A stretch of 64,000 nt of DNA from Dehalococcoidales bacterium (GTDB taxonomy: Bacteria; Chloroflexota; Dehalococcoidia; Dehalococcoidales; UBA2162). A program made the translations under genes and the position numbers. Position 1 is the first letter of the stretch. Each line of letters opens with the position of its first letter. This document shows, one piece after another, positions 1 to 8,761 of this stretch. The notes beneath the pieces were generated by a model. The model searched no databases. It saw only the letters and a program-made list of their open reading frames with translations, and was not told where the DNA came from. The stretch spans positions 9,155-73,154 of the forward strand of contig JAFGCW010000012.1 of NCBI GenBank assembly GCA_016932435.1, written 5' to 3'.

Positions 1-2
1 TC

Positions 3-650
3 GAGAGATTAGGATTCCCGGTGACAGGTACGGGTGGCGGAGGATCTCCTTTCGATGCCGTATCGGATTACCTGAGAGGTATGCGTGGTACAATGACGGA
101 TATGTACCGGCAATCTGACCGGCTGCTTGAACTTATCGATTACCAGTTCAGGAAAACAATGGACAGGATCGAAGCAAGGACTTCAGGCAGTGTAAACCGG
201 CGTATATTTATTGCCCTTCACCGCGGTTCGGATGAATTTATGTCCTTACCTCATTTTGAGAAATTCTACTGGCCTACTCTTAAAAAGGTAATCCTGTCCC
301 TTGTTGATAACGGACTCATCCCATGTCCGTTTTTTGAAGGTGTCTGGGACAGGAGACTGGAATACCTGCTGGAACTTCCCAGAGGAAAAGTGCTGTGTCA
401 TTTTGCCCGTACGAATCTGAAACGAGCTAAGGAAGTCCTTGACGGGCACCTGTGCATAATGGGAGGTCTTCCTTCTTCGATTTTGCAGGTAGGTTCCGTC
501 CAGGACGTGAAAGATAATTGTAAAAAGCTTATCGATGATTGTGGTAGGGATGGCGGTTTCATACTTGCTAATATGCCTCTTGACTATGCCAGACCGGAGA
601 ATGTTAAAGCTATGGTTGACTTTACCAGGAAATACGGCGTATACAGGTAA
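3..650 (+). CDS. UroD-like corrinoid methyltransferase, C-terminal part (cut by window edge)
   Basis: The reading frame is open from base 3, so the gene begins before the window; the first in-window start-like codon (GTG at 21) is internal. The residues before and after it align with the middle of the complete paralogue at 2573-3898, with shared blocks such as DYLRGMRGTM, LHRGSDEFMS and KFYWP. The family is the uroporphyrinogen-decarboxylase-like TIM barrel that includes MtaA/MtbA methylcobamide:CoM methyltransferases. The C-terminal part keeps cysteines at VLCHF and HLCIMGG, near the region where MtaA-type enzymes bind zinc. It lies 69 bases before the activator gene, so the three genes are probably one operon. 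The methyl donor cannot be told from the sequence. Confidence 0.85.
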   Translation, partial: ERLGFPVTGTGGGGSPFDAVSDYLRGMRGTMTDMYRQSDRLLELIDYQFRKTMDRIEARTSGSVNRRIFIALHRGSDEFMSLPHFEKFYWPTLKKVILSLVDNGLIPCPFFEGVWDRRLEYLLELPRGKVLCHFARTNLKRAKEVLDGHLCIMGGLPSSILQVGSVQDVKDNCKKLIDDCGRDGGFILANMPLDYARPENVKAMVDFTRKYGVYR

Positions 651-719
651 AGAAAGTATCATTTAACAGAATCCGGATTATTATATTTATGAAATCCTCA
701 CGGAAGGAAACTGCTGATT

Positions 720-2573
720 ATGAGTACATACACCGTAGTTTTTGAACCTATAGGCAGAAAGGGTGAGTGCAGCGATGAAGAATCTTTACTCGACTGTGCC
801 CGTAACCTGGGAGTTGGCATAAGCAGTATCTGCGCCGGAAGGGGCACCTGTGGAACGTGCCGGGTCCAGCTTACAGAGGGAACCTTAACCAGTCTTACCG
901 ATTCCGAGTTAGCCAAACTCTCGAAGAAAGAACTTCATGATGGCTGGAGGCTGGCCTGCCAGGCTTCACCGATGTCGGACTGCCAGGTGATTATTCCCCC
1001 CGAAGGACTCAGCTCGTCGGAGCGAATATATCTTGATGGAATGGAAACGCCGGTGGCACTCGACCCTCCCGTGAAATCTTACACGATAAAAATGACCGCT
1101 CCTACCCTGATAGACCAGGAAGCAGATGCCGAACGCGTGTTGTCAGCACTGAAACAACAGCATAAAGTAAAATGCAGCCGGGTTGACAACGCCGTTCTTC
1201 GCTCTATTTCACCGAACCTGAGAACATTGAAATGGGAATGCCAGGTGGCAGTACGCGATGATGAGGTGGTGGCCATAATGCCAGCAGACAGCCGCCTGCT
1301 TGGTATGGCGGTTGACTTAGGGACTACCACGGTAGCCGGGTATCTGGTAGATATGACAACGGGAAAAACTCTTGCTTCAAAAGGTGTGATGAATCCCCAG
1401 ATAGGCTACGGCGAGGATGTGATCAGTCGTATCGATTTTGCCGTAAGGAAATCATCGGACGCCAGGAAACTCCAGAAACTGGTGGTAAACAGCTTCAATA
1501 ATCTAGCGAAAGAGCTTTGCGCGGAAGCAAAGACAGATATGAAATCGATAGTTGAAGTGGTCGTTGTCGGTAATACCGCGATGCACCACTTACTGTTGAA
1601 TCTACCGGTCAGGCAACTTGTTCTTACACCTTTTACGGCTGCGGTCAGTATGCCTGTTGACGTAAAATCCTATGATCTCGGAATGAAAATCGCTACCGGA
1701 GCATATGTCCATTTTCCACCGGTCGTTACCGGATTTGTCGGAGCCGATCACATCGCGATGCTGCAGGCAATCGATAATCGTGATGATGGCAAGGTTATCA
1801 TAGCGCTTGATATCGGTACTAATACCGAGATATCCTTGGTGAAGGGTGAAAAGATAACTTCCACGTCCTGTGCTTCCGGTCCTGCTTTTGAAGGTGGGCA
1901 TATCAAACAGGGTATGCGGGCAGCGAAAGGGGCGATCGAACGTGTCAGGATAGATGACGGAGAGGTAGAGTACCAGACAATAGGTGAAGCTCCTCCGATA
2001 GGTATATGCGGTTCGGGCGTACTTGACGCGCTGGCGCAGATGTATCTCGCCGGCGTAATAGATGAAAGCGGGCGTTTTGCCGCCGAATACCCGGGTATCC
2101 GCCGAGAAGACGGTAAAACGGAATTCGTTCTTGCCGAGAGAGAAGATGATGACGGTGAGAAAACCGCTATCGTTATGAACCAGAAAGACATTCGCGAACT
2201 CCAGCTGGCAAAAGCCGCCATCCGTTCCGGTATCCAGTTGCTGCTTGAAAGAAACAATTTTACCGATGAAGATATCGATACCGTTATCGTTGCCGGAGCA
2301 TTCGGTACTTATATCGACCTGGGAAGCTCCATGAACGTCGGGCTTTTACCCTCATTGCCGGTCGATCGATTCAAGCAGGTAGGTAATGCCGCCGGTATCG
2401 GCGCGAAGATGAACCTTATCTCGCTGTCCAGCCGTAAAGAGGCTCGAGATATAGTTTCACGTGCAACCTATATCGAACTTGCCGGTACCATGGAGTTCAA
2501 ACGGGCTTTTGTCGAGACCAGTTTCCTTGGAAGATACAGGCTGAACGAAGGAAAAAGGGAGGTAGTCGATTAA
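720..2573 (+). CDS. Corrinoid activation/regeneration protein: 2Fe-2S ferredoxin plus ASKHA ATPase domain (RamA/RACE-like, DUF4445)
   Basis: The 617-residue protein begins with a plant-type ferredoxin domain (about residues 1-95) with the pattern C-x5-C-x2-C (CAGRGTCGTC) and a fourth Cys in LACQA. After a linker comes an ASKHA actin-like ATPase domain (about 195-600) with phosphate-binding loops VDLGTTTVAGY and LDIGTNTE and a late AGAFGTYIDLG motif. Proteins of this type use ATP and a low-potential electron to return inactive Co(II) corrinoid to Co(I) in methyltransferase systems. Its stop overlaps the start of the next methyltransferase (TAATG), which indicates translational coupling. No corrinoid-binding protein gene is visible here; it may lie upstream of the window. 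Confidence 0.9.
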   Translation: MSTYTVVFEPIGRKGECSDEESLLDCARNLGVGISSICAGRGTCGTCRVQLTEGTLTSLTDSELAKLSKKELHDGWRLACQASPMSDCQVIIPPEGLSSSERIYLDGMETPVALDPPVKSYTIKMTAPTLIDQEADAERVLSALKQQHKVKCSRVDNAVLRSISPNLRTLKWECQVAVRDDEVVAIMPADSRLLGMAVDLGTTTVAGYLVDMTTGKTLASKGVMNPQIGYGEDVISRIDFAVRKSSDARKLQKLVVNSFNNLAKELCAEAKTDMKSIVEVVVVGNTAMHHLLLNLPVRQLVLTPFTAAVSMPVDVKSYDLGMKIATGAYVHFPPVVTGFVGADHIAMLQAIDNRDDGKVIIALDIGTNTEISLVKGEKITSTSCASGPAFEGGHIKQGMRAAKGAIERVRIDDGEVEYQTIGEAPPIGICGSGVLDALAQMYLAGVIDESGRFAAEYPGIRREDGKTEFVLAEREDDDGEKTAIVMNQKDIRELQLAKAAIRSGIQLLLERNNFTDEDIDTVIVAGAFGTYIDLGSSMNVGLLPSLPVDRFKQVGNAAGIGAKMNLISLSSRKEARDIVSRATYIELAGTMEFKRAFVETSFLGRYRLNEGKREVVD

Positions 2574-3898
2574 TGGATAAAAAATGGGAAGAAATGACTC
2601 CAGAAGAAAAGAGGGAAGTCAGGTTTAAACGGTGGCTGGATGCAGAAAGTATCCAGTTCGTCAATTCCGCAGCCAAAGAGAAATACCAGGAAAGAGTAAC
2701 CAGGCTGATAAAGGCGATCAAGATGGAGGAACCGGACAGGATCCCTCTCAATCTTGCTCCCGGTGCTTTTCCTGCCATATACAGGGGTGGAACCCTGAAG
2801 CAGCACATGTACGACTTTCAGAAAATGAAAGATGATTTCATCACGTTCCACCAGGAGTTCGATATGGACTTCGCCATGGCGCCGCTTGCCTGGCCGGGTA
2901 AACTGTTTGACATACTTGATTTTAAACTTATGAAGTGGCCGGGACACGGTGTTCCGGAAGATGGGACTTTTTTCCAGTATGTTGAAGATGCCTACATGCA
3001 GGAAGAAGAGTATGATGAACTGATAAACAATACCTATGATTTTTACACGCGCAAGATACTTCCGCGTATTACCGGGACCCTGGAACCCCTCCAGTATCTT
3101 GGAGCATTCAATCCGGCGTTCTTTGTTCCGGTAGGATTCGTCGCTCCTTTTGCCAGGCCGGATGTTCAGAACGCTTTCCAGCGACTGGTCAAGGCATCGG
3201 AAGTGTTCATGGAATGGGCTATGGCAATCGGAGAAACAGTACAGCAGATACACTCAATGGGATTCCCGACCTGGGGAAGCAGTCTCACTATAACCGCCTA
3301 CGATATGATAGGAGATTTTCTCAGGGGAACCCAGGGAATCATGCTCGATATGTACCGCCGCCCGGATACCCTCCTGGAAGCTATCGATAAATTCACTCCT
3401 CAGACTATCGAGCTTGGCTTGAGTAATGTCGAGACAGACCTCTGCCCGGTTATTTTCATCCCGCTTCACAAGGGATCGGATACGTGGATGTCCAACGAGC
3501 AGTTCAGGAAGTTCTACTGGCCGTGCTTGAAAACATTAATGGTGGCCCTTTACGAGGAAGGACTGGTTCCTTTCCCGCTTGCTGAATCGACCTATAACAA
3601 GAGGCTTGAGATCATTGCCGATGTGCCGCATGGTTCGACGATGTGGTGGTTCGAGGATATCGATATCAAACGGGCAAAGGAGATAGTAGGAAAGAACACG
3701 AGCATCGCCGGCGGCATCACCGCTTCTCTGCTGAGTGCCGGTTCGAAGCAGGAAGTGAAAGACTGCGTCAGGCAGCTTGTCGAAGACTGCGGGAAGAATG
3801 GCGGCTACTTGATGAGTGTGACCGCTTCCGTGGAGCAGGCAATTCCTGAAAATCTCCATACCCTGATGGAGGCTGTTAAGGAATACGGAGTTTATTAA
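2573..3898 (+). CDS. UroD-like corrinoid methyltransferase family protein
   Basis: This 441-residue, full-length UroD-like TIM-barrel protein overlaps the activator stop codon by one base. It is a paralogue of the truncated gene at 3-650 over the whole shared region. It has a charged N-terminal extension (about 50 residues) before the barrel begins at RIPLNLAPG. Where the upstream paralogue has cysteines (VLCHF, HLCIMGG), this copy has TMWWF and NTSIAGG, so the usual zinc-thiolate positions seem lost. The two may therefore act on different substrates, or one may be a non-catalytic partner. Methyl transfer between a substrate, a corrinoid protein and a thiol or pterin is inferred from family and context. 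Confidence 0.85.
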   Translation: MDKKWEEMTPEEKREVRFKRWLDAESIQFVNSAAKEKYQERVTRLIKAIKMEEPDRIPLNLAPGAFPAIYRGGTLKQHMYDFQKMKDDFITFHQEFDMDFAMAPLAWPGKLFDILDFKLMKWPGHGVPEDGTFFQYVEDAYMQEEEYDELINNTYDFYTRKILPRITGTLEPLQYLGAFNPAFFVPVGFVAPFARPDVQNAFQRLVKASEVFMEWAMAIGETVQQIHSMGFPTWGSSLTITAYDMIGDFLRGTQGIMLDMYRRPDTLLEAIDKFTPQTIELGLSNVETDLCPVIFIPLHKGSDTWMSNEQFRKFYWPCLKTLMVALYEEGLVPFPLAESTYNKRLEIIADVPHGSTMWWFEDIDIKRAKEIVGKNTSIAGGITASLLSAGSKQEVKDCVRQLVEDCGKNGGYLMSVTASVEQAIPENLHTLMEAVKEYGVY

Positions 3899-3999
3899 AT
3901 AATTCACTATTTTCCGATCTACTGTTGAAATCGGGAATATCATTGTCGATAATACCTATCGAACTGTGATACTAAGACGGGCATAATTCTATCACAGGA

Positions 4000-5127
4000 T
4001 TATCCCCATACAGCTATTACCATACTTAGTATGTAAATTAAAAAGCACACTGGGAATATCCAGCGGGAATGTAAATTTATTCTGGAAGCAATGGCTTCTT
4101 TTCCGTAACTCGATAACAAATACGTAGTTAAAACCTCAATTACGGCAAGAGTCATGAAAACATATATCCCGATAACAAAATAATCCATGAATGTTAAGTA
4201 TGAAATTTTGGGAAGGTTCGTACTGACAAAAAAGTTGAAAGAAATTACGGTTAAAAGAGAAATCAAAGACAGACTTAATCTACTACCGACATTTTCTTTA
4301 CCTATCCAGAAGACCGACCATGAGATAGAGATTATTAATAGCATAGGTAAAAATATTTTCCAGACATGGTAACCAAATTTACGCCCGATTTCTATGTGTG
4401 CTTCTATATATGGCCAATCGGTATCCATCAATTGTGAATGAGATATGTCGGCTTCACTCCAGATATTTCCAGGAAGTTCCCACTCTTCTAAAACAAGTCG
4501 AGACTCTTTACTATCAAGATTTCGGTAAAAAATAATCTCATCATCTTCGAAGATTAATTTCGAGGCATCGTAGGCAAATGATTCTATTCGGATACGCAGA
4601 ATCTGCGAATCGAACGGATATCTGCTTAATTCGTATTCTGAACGTAGAGAAACCTGAAGACGCTCCATATATTCAATTTCACCTTCCGGTGTAATCGATA
4701 AACTTGCCAGGAGGGTATTTCGTTCTCCAACTTGATTCGCTATCTCAACTATATAAAACCATCCTATGTTCTCCAATGTCTCCATCGCTTCACTCGTTGA
4801 ATCTGAATGATAGGTCGAGTCGAGAGGTATTTCCTTTCCGATTTCATTATATGCGGATGGATCGTTCCATTTGAGGCGGAGATAGGCATCGATCTCAAAA
4901 GTTTCTGCTAATTCGTCTACTTCCGGAATATCCAGGATAGCCAGGTCAACAGAAACGACGAAAGGTCCGGACTCTTCAGCGTCTGTCGGATGTGCCCGGG
5001 CTCCCTCTGAAAACATAGAAAGACAAAGTAGACCAACGATGGATACTAGAAGAAACAATCGCAGGAAAGGTATTTTTAAAGAAGTGACCGTATTATTCAG
5101 TTCGTGCATGATGTTATGGTTATACAT
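4000..5127 (-). CDS. Prokaryotic pentameric ligand-gated ion channel (GLIC-like)
   Basis: The 375-residue protein has a hydrophobic signal segment (about residues 22-46), a beta-rich extracellular domain containing the Pro-loop motif YPFDSQ without flanking cysteines, and four membrane helices. M1 contains WKIFLPMLLI. M2 runs from ENVGSRLSLS to FFVSTNLP. M3 follows KISYLTFMDY, and M4 is near the C-terminus. The M2-M3 block closely matches the well-known GLIC pattern NLPKTPYMTYTG. Aligned on GLIC, pore positions -2', -1' and 0' read G-S-R, 2' is Ser and 9' is Leu, so the acidic ring typical of cation-selective channels is missing there. The gene is divergent from the adjacent three-gene plus-strand set, which ends in a paralogue. 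GGAG lies 10 bases before the ATG. Confidence 0.92.
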   Translation of the reverse strand: MYNHNIMHELNNTVTSLKIPFLRLFLLVSIVGLLCLSMFSEGARAHPTDAEESGPFVVSVDLAILDIPEVDELAETFEIDAYLRLKWNDPSAYNEIGKEIPLDSTYHSDSTSEAMETLENIGWFYIVEIANQVGERNTLLASLSITPEGEIEYMERLQVSLRSEYELSRYPFDSQILRIRIESFAYDASKLIFEDDEIIFYRNLDSKESRLVLEEWELPGNIWSEADISHSQLMDTDWPYIEAHIEIGRKFGYHVWKIFLPMLLIISISWSVFWIGKENVGSRLSLSLISLLTVISFNFFVSTNLPKISYLTFMDYFVIGIYVFMTLAVIEVLTTYLLSSYGKEAIASRINLHSRWIFPVCFLIYILSMVIAVWG

Positions 5128-5433
5128 ATTATTTGATCTCCGTGGGTAGATACTACCTATAAATAAGATTTACTTTCTCGGTTGCTGGGAAGGTTGTTAC
5201 ATTCAGTAATATCCGTTTTGAATAGAATGATTATACTACTGCCTGTCGATTCACTCAATGTAAGATAAATGGTGTATACGAAAGTATCACTTAAATGACA
5301 CATTTGTTGAGATAGCGAATGACTGAGAAGATGGTAAGATAAAGTTAGACTCAGATTCATATAATCACATTCAATATAAAAACACTACCTTCAAAATCGT
5401 AAGTGACTGGAATCAAAGACACCGGAGTTATTA
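5128..5433. promoter_or_regulatory. Divergent intergenic region between channel gene and Ig-repeat gene
   Basis: This AT-rich spacer of about 306 bases separates the divergent start codons at 5127 and 5434, so it must carry promoters for both directions. I see no clear consensus -35/-10 pair, operator palindrome or riboswitch. A short minus-strand open frame within it (5157-5360) lacks a convincing ribosome-binding site or recognisable protein character, and I did not call it. Confidence 0.4.
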
Positions 5434-7197
5434 ATGGCTGAGACAATTCACGTAATTGTGGATCCTGCAAGTATTTCTGTTACAGCTGGTGATATTGCTG
5501 AAGTCACCGCAATCGTCAGTAATAACGGGAATACAGTTGATCAGTTTACTTTCAGCATCGATGGTCTGGCAACCGACTGGTATAACCTCAGCGCTTCAAG
5601 CGTTGCCTTATTACCGAATGACCAGGATACATTGAAGATATTTATTCATCCTGAAGAGTCTGTTGAAAACAGACCTGACCCTTACGATTTCCAGTTGATA
5701 GTAACCTCTCAGGAAAAACCGGAGAATTCAGTGAAAATAGAGTTGACCTTGAAGGTTATTGTACCTCCGGAATTACTGCTCGAAATCATCCCGCAGCAGG
5801 TAACCGGAAGGAATGGTAACTATAAAGTTATAGCAAAAAATCCTGGAGAAACAGGCGTTCATGTCCACCTGGATACGGTCGATGACGAAGCAATGCTTCA
5901 TTATAAATTGCAGCCTGAAGAGTTTACTGTCCCGGCAAACGGGCAAAATGAATCAACGTTAAAGGCGAGACTGGGATGGCTGGACTTTTTCGTAAGGGAA
6001 CGAGTATGTTCATTTCAGGTATCAGCCGCAGTCAGTGACAGCGAAGAAGTGAAAACAGTTGACGGAACACTGGCTATTACTGCGTGGTACAGACTATTTC
6101 ACAGGTTGAGATTTTTCCGTATCAGTTTACCTTTCTTCAGACGCATTCCGGAAATCGTTGAATTTGATGCGTCTACGGACGATAGGAAGAAGTATTTACT
6201 GGCCTGGTCGGTGAAAAGAGCTTCCCAAGTAACTGTAAATGATATGAATGTTAAGCCTTTGGGCAATTTAGAATTAACCCCGACTGGAACGACAAGTTAT
6301 GTTATTAATGCATCAAATAAATACGGTAATGTAACCCGGACCATTGATGTAAATCCTGAGGTCATTCCGGTAAGTCAGACCTCGGATCTTATCAAAGTTA
6401 CACTTTCACAAACCGAGATGGAGGTACAGGCTGGGGCAGGAAAGGCCATATCCACGGTAGAAATCCAGAACAAGGGGGAGATAGTCGAAAAATACTTCGT
6501 CGAAATATCGGGGATTGAGACATCCTGGTACAACCAATCGGCAGCCAGTATTTCCCTGATGCCGCAGGATACAGGTCAGGTTCAGCTATTATTTCAACCA
6601 CCGAAAACAAAGGGGGTAAGGTCAGGTGTTTATCCTTTCGCAGTCACCGTACGCTCGTACAGCTCTCAGGAAGATAAATCCGTCGTAACTGGCCAACTAG
6701 AAGTTTTACCCTCACTCGAATTTGCTATGTCTGTTGCACCGATTCGGATATCCTGTCGTCGAAAAGGTAGATTCAGAATCAAACTTATGAACAAAGGTGT
6801 TACCGACTCAAATATTTCGCTGGAAGCGAGTGATTATGAAGAGAAACTGAAATTTCGCTTGGGAGAGGTTTCCCCTTTAGTTAAAGCATGGCAGACGGTT
6901 GAGGTCCCGGTGAGTGTTACTCCAAAACGCGGAAAGTTTGTTGGTGAAAGTAGTCGTTACGATATTACCGTAACAGCGAGAATTGGAGAAGGGAACATTC
7001 AAACGGTACGCTGCGAGATGTATCATCGTCCTCTTCTGAATTCTTGGAGACCGGTAAAAATCCTGGTTGGCCTGATTATTTTATTTATCATCTTACATTA
7101 TATTGTCGGACTCGGTGATGGCTGGGATGATTTGTTTAATAATCCTCAGGAATGGTTCTATAAAGTAGTACGCCATATACGAGGATGGTTCTCTTAG
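5434..7197 (+). CDS. Ig-like (NEW3/COG1470-type) repeat protein with C-terminal membrane anchor
   Basis: The 587-residue protein contains repeated beta-sandwich modules. The clearest pair is near residues 1-115 and 320-430, each with the pattern of a D/S-W-Y-N phrase followed by LLPND or LMPQD (DWYNLSASS, SWYNQSAAS). This resembles the NEW3/COG1470 'membrane protein with Ig-like repeats' group. A single hydrophobic helix (about residues 546-564, ILVGLIILFIILHYIVG) is followed by a short amphipathic tail. There is no N-terminal signal peptide, so by sequence it is tail-anchored, leaving the side of the membrane uncertain. The start is supported by GGAG seven bases upstream. It is the first gene of a plus-strand set with the binding protein and the second channel, suggesting a scaffold or accessory role. 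That role is inference. Confidence 0.75.
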   Translation: MAETIHVIVDPASISVTAGDIAEVTAIVSNNGNTVDQFTFSIDGLATDWYNLSASSVALLPNDQDTLKIFIHPEESVENRPDPYDFQLIVTSQEKPENSVKIELTLKVIVPPELLLEIIPQQVTGRNGNYKVIAKNPGETGVHVHLDTVDDEAMLHYKLQPEEFTVPANGQNESTLKARLGWLDFFVRERVCSFQVSAAVSDSEEVKTVDGTLAITAWYRLFHRLRFFRISLPFFRRIPEIVEFDASTDDRKKYLLAWSVKRASQVTVNDMNVKPLGNLELTPTGTTSYVINASNKYGNVTRTIDVNPEVIPVSQTSDLIKVTLSQTEMEVQAGAGKAISTVEIQNKGEIVEKYFVEISGIETSWYNQSAASISLMPQDTGQVQLLFQPPKTKGVRSGVYPFAVTVRSYSSQEDKSVVTGQLEVLPSLEFAMSVAPIRISCRRKGRFRIKLMNKGVTDSNISLEASDYEEKLKFRLGEVSPLVKAWQTVEVPVSVTPKRGKFVGESSRYDITVTARIGEGNIQTVRCEMYHRPLLNSWRPVKILVGLIILFIILHYIVGLGDGWDDLFNNPQEWFYKVVRHIRGWFS

Positions 7198-7332
7198 AAA
7201 GAAGTTAAAACTTATCCCGGAGCGGATGAATAAATCTATTATTGTAAAAATAGATTGCATAGGATAGTAAAAACGGATGACATTAAAAATACTATTTTCT
7301 CAAAATTTGGTATTATCACATCAGGAGTTACG

Positions 7333-8736
7333 ATGAAACGTATTCCGGTATGTATATTATTTGGATTGTTGGCCGCAATAATCATATTATCGGGCTGTGG
7401 TAAACAAAAAATCAGAGTGACCTCCAAACAAGATGTTGAAGGGGCAATACTGGCACAACTGATAATTCAATATCTGGAACATAAAAAGGAAACAGACAAC
7501 CTCAGTATTGATATCGTCGACAACACCTGGATGTATACAACGGATACACTGCGAGATACACTTATCGACGAAAATATCGATATTTATCCCGAATACACGG
7601 GAAATGGCTACTTATGGTTCGAAGATGAAGATTGGAAGACCTGGACTCTTGACAGCAGTGATATATCGGACAGGTTGAATGAATTGGAGGATCAGCAAAA
7701 TAGCGGTCTGAAATGGCTTGAACCGGCAAAAGCGGAAAATAACTGGGCTATCGTCCTCAACAGCCAGGTAGCCGGAAAAGGTCTACGAACGATGGAACAA
7801 TTTGCTGAATACGTAAACGATAATCCTGATGGAATCATTGTATACGGTTCTGAAGCTTTCTTCACCAGGGACAACGCTTTCCCATTGTTTGAAAAAGAGT
7901 ATGGATTTACATTAAAACCAGAACAAAAAAGATATGTTAGTAATCCAATCTTCGCTGAAAACCTGGCTGCCTTTTTTGTTGAAGACGAGACAATTCATGC
8001 ATCGATGGCGTATACAACCGACCGTTATCTGGAAGAGGGGATGAATAATATTAGCGGTACATATATTGAGGAACTTCCCCTGGCGGTCCTGGAGGATACC
8101 AGAAATGTGCAGCCCAAATACTATCCGGCACCTCTGATACGTTCCGAGATTCTGAATGACTGTCCGGATATTGAGAAATATCTGGGCGAGCTATTTAAAA
8201 AATTGGATACTATGACTCTTCAGAAACTGAATGCCGAAGCCGTGGAGAAATTTCCTGATGAAGTAGCCAGAGAATTTCTTAAAGAGAAATTCCCGGGTTT
8301 TGGGGATAAAGAAAATGGCATCGGACTCAGGACTGACCGACCTCCTCAAAGCTTCTTTAATTTTGGCGAGAACATTACAATAGAGGTAGCAAATGCGAGG
8401 GTTACCGTGCCTGCCCATGATATCTGGGAAACTGTCTTTTATGTCGATGATAAATTTATGAAAACGAGCAAATTGCGGGGATGGTTTTCAGTATCAGGTG
8501 GAGCCTTTAATGATATAAAAATAGCTTTATTAAATGATAACGATTTCTATAACTGGAAGAATTTCAGAGAGACAGCAGATGCAGTGTATCTTTCAGAAAA
8601 AGTGACCAAGACCCAGTTTGATCTGGAAATTAACGAACCCGGAACGTATCATTTAGTACTCAGCAACCGTTTCTCTGAATTTTCATTCAAGGAAGTAATC
8701 CTGAAAGTCTACCTTTATTTTTCTGATAAAGAATAA
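7333..8736 (+). CDS. OpuAC/ProX-type (glycine betaine/choline) substrate-binding lipoprotein with extra C-terminal beta domain
   Basis: I place the start at ATG 7333 rather than upstream in-frame codons: AGGAG lies about six bases before it and the lipoprotein signal follows directly (hydrophobic run, lipobox LSGC, mature Cys near residue 22). Residues about 30-330 match the OpuAC/ProX/OpuBC quaternary-amine-binding fold, including the family phrase DIYPEYTGNGY and aromatic residues (W, Y) able to form a cation cage. The last 130 or so residues (from about 340) form an additional beta-rich domain ending in a Y-H-L-V-L-S strand; ordinary transporter binding proteins lack it. No permease or ATPase gene lies nearby. 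Its neighbours are ion-channel genes, so a sensing role is more likely than uptake. Confidence 0.85.
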   Translation: MKRIPVCILFGLLAAIIILSGCGKQKIRVTSKQDVEGAILAQLIIQYLEHKKETDNLSIDIVDNTWMYTTDTLRDTLIDENIDIYPEYTGNGYLWFEDEDWKTWTLDSSDISDRLNELEDQQNSGLKWLEPAKAENNWAIVLNSQVAGKGLRTMEQFAEYVNDNPDGIIVYGSEAFFTRDNAFPLFEKEYGFTLKPEQKRYVSNPIFAENLAAFFVEDETIHASMAYTTDRYLEEGMNNISGTYIEELPLAVLEDTRNVQPKYYPAPLIRSEILNDCPDIEKYLGELFKKLDTMTLQKLNAEAVEKFPDEVAREFLKEKFPGFGDKENGIGLRTDRPPQSFFNFGENITIEVANARVTVPAHDIWETVFYVDDKFMKTSKLRGWFSVSGGAFNDIKIALLNDNDFYNWKNFRETADAVYLSEKVTKTQFDLEINEPGTYHLVLSNRFSEFSFKEVILKVYLYFSDKE

Positions 8737-8761
8737 GAGGATACTGTTCCTGCCAACTGAA

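Noticed and set aside
5157..5360. 67-codon minus-strand frame in the divergent spacer
   Set aside because: No ribosome-binding site, low-complexity Leu/Ser-rich sequence and position in a promoter region.
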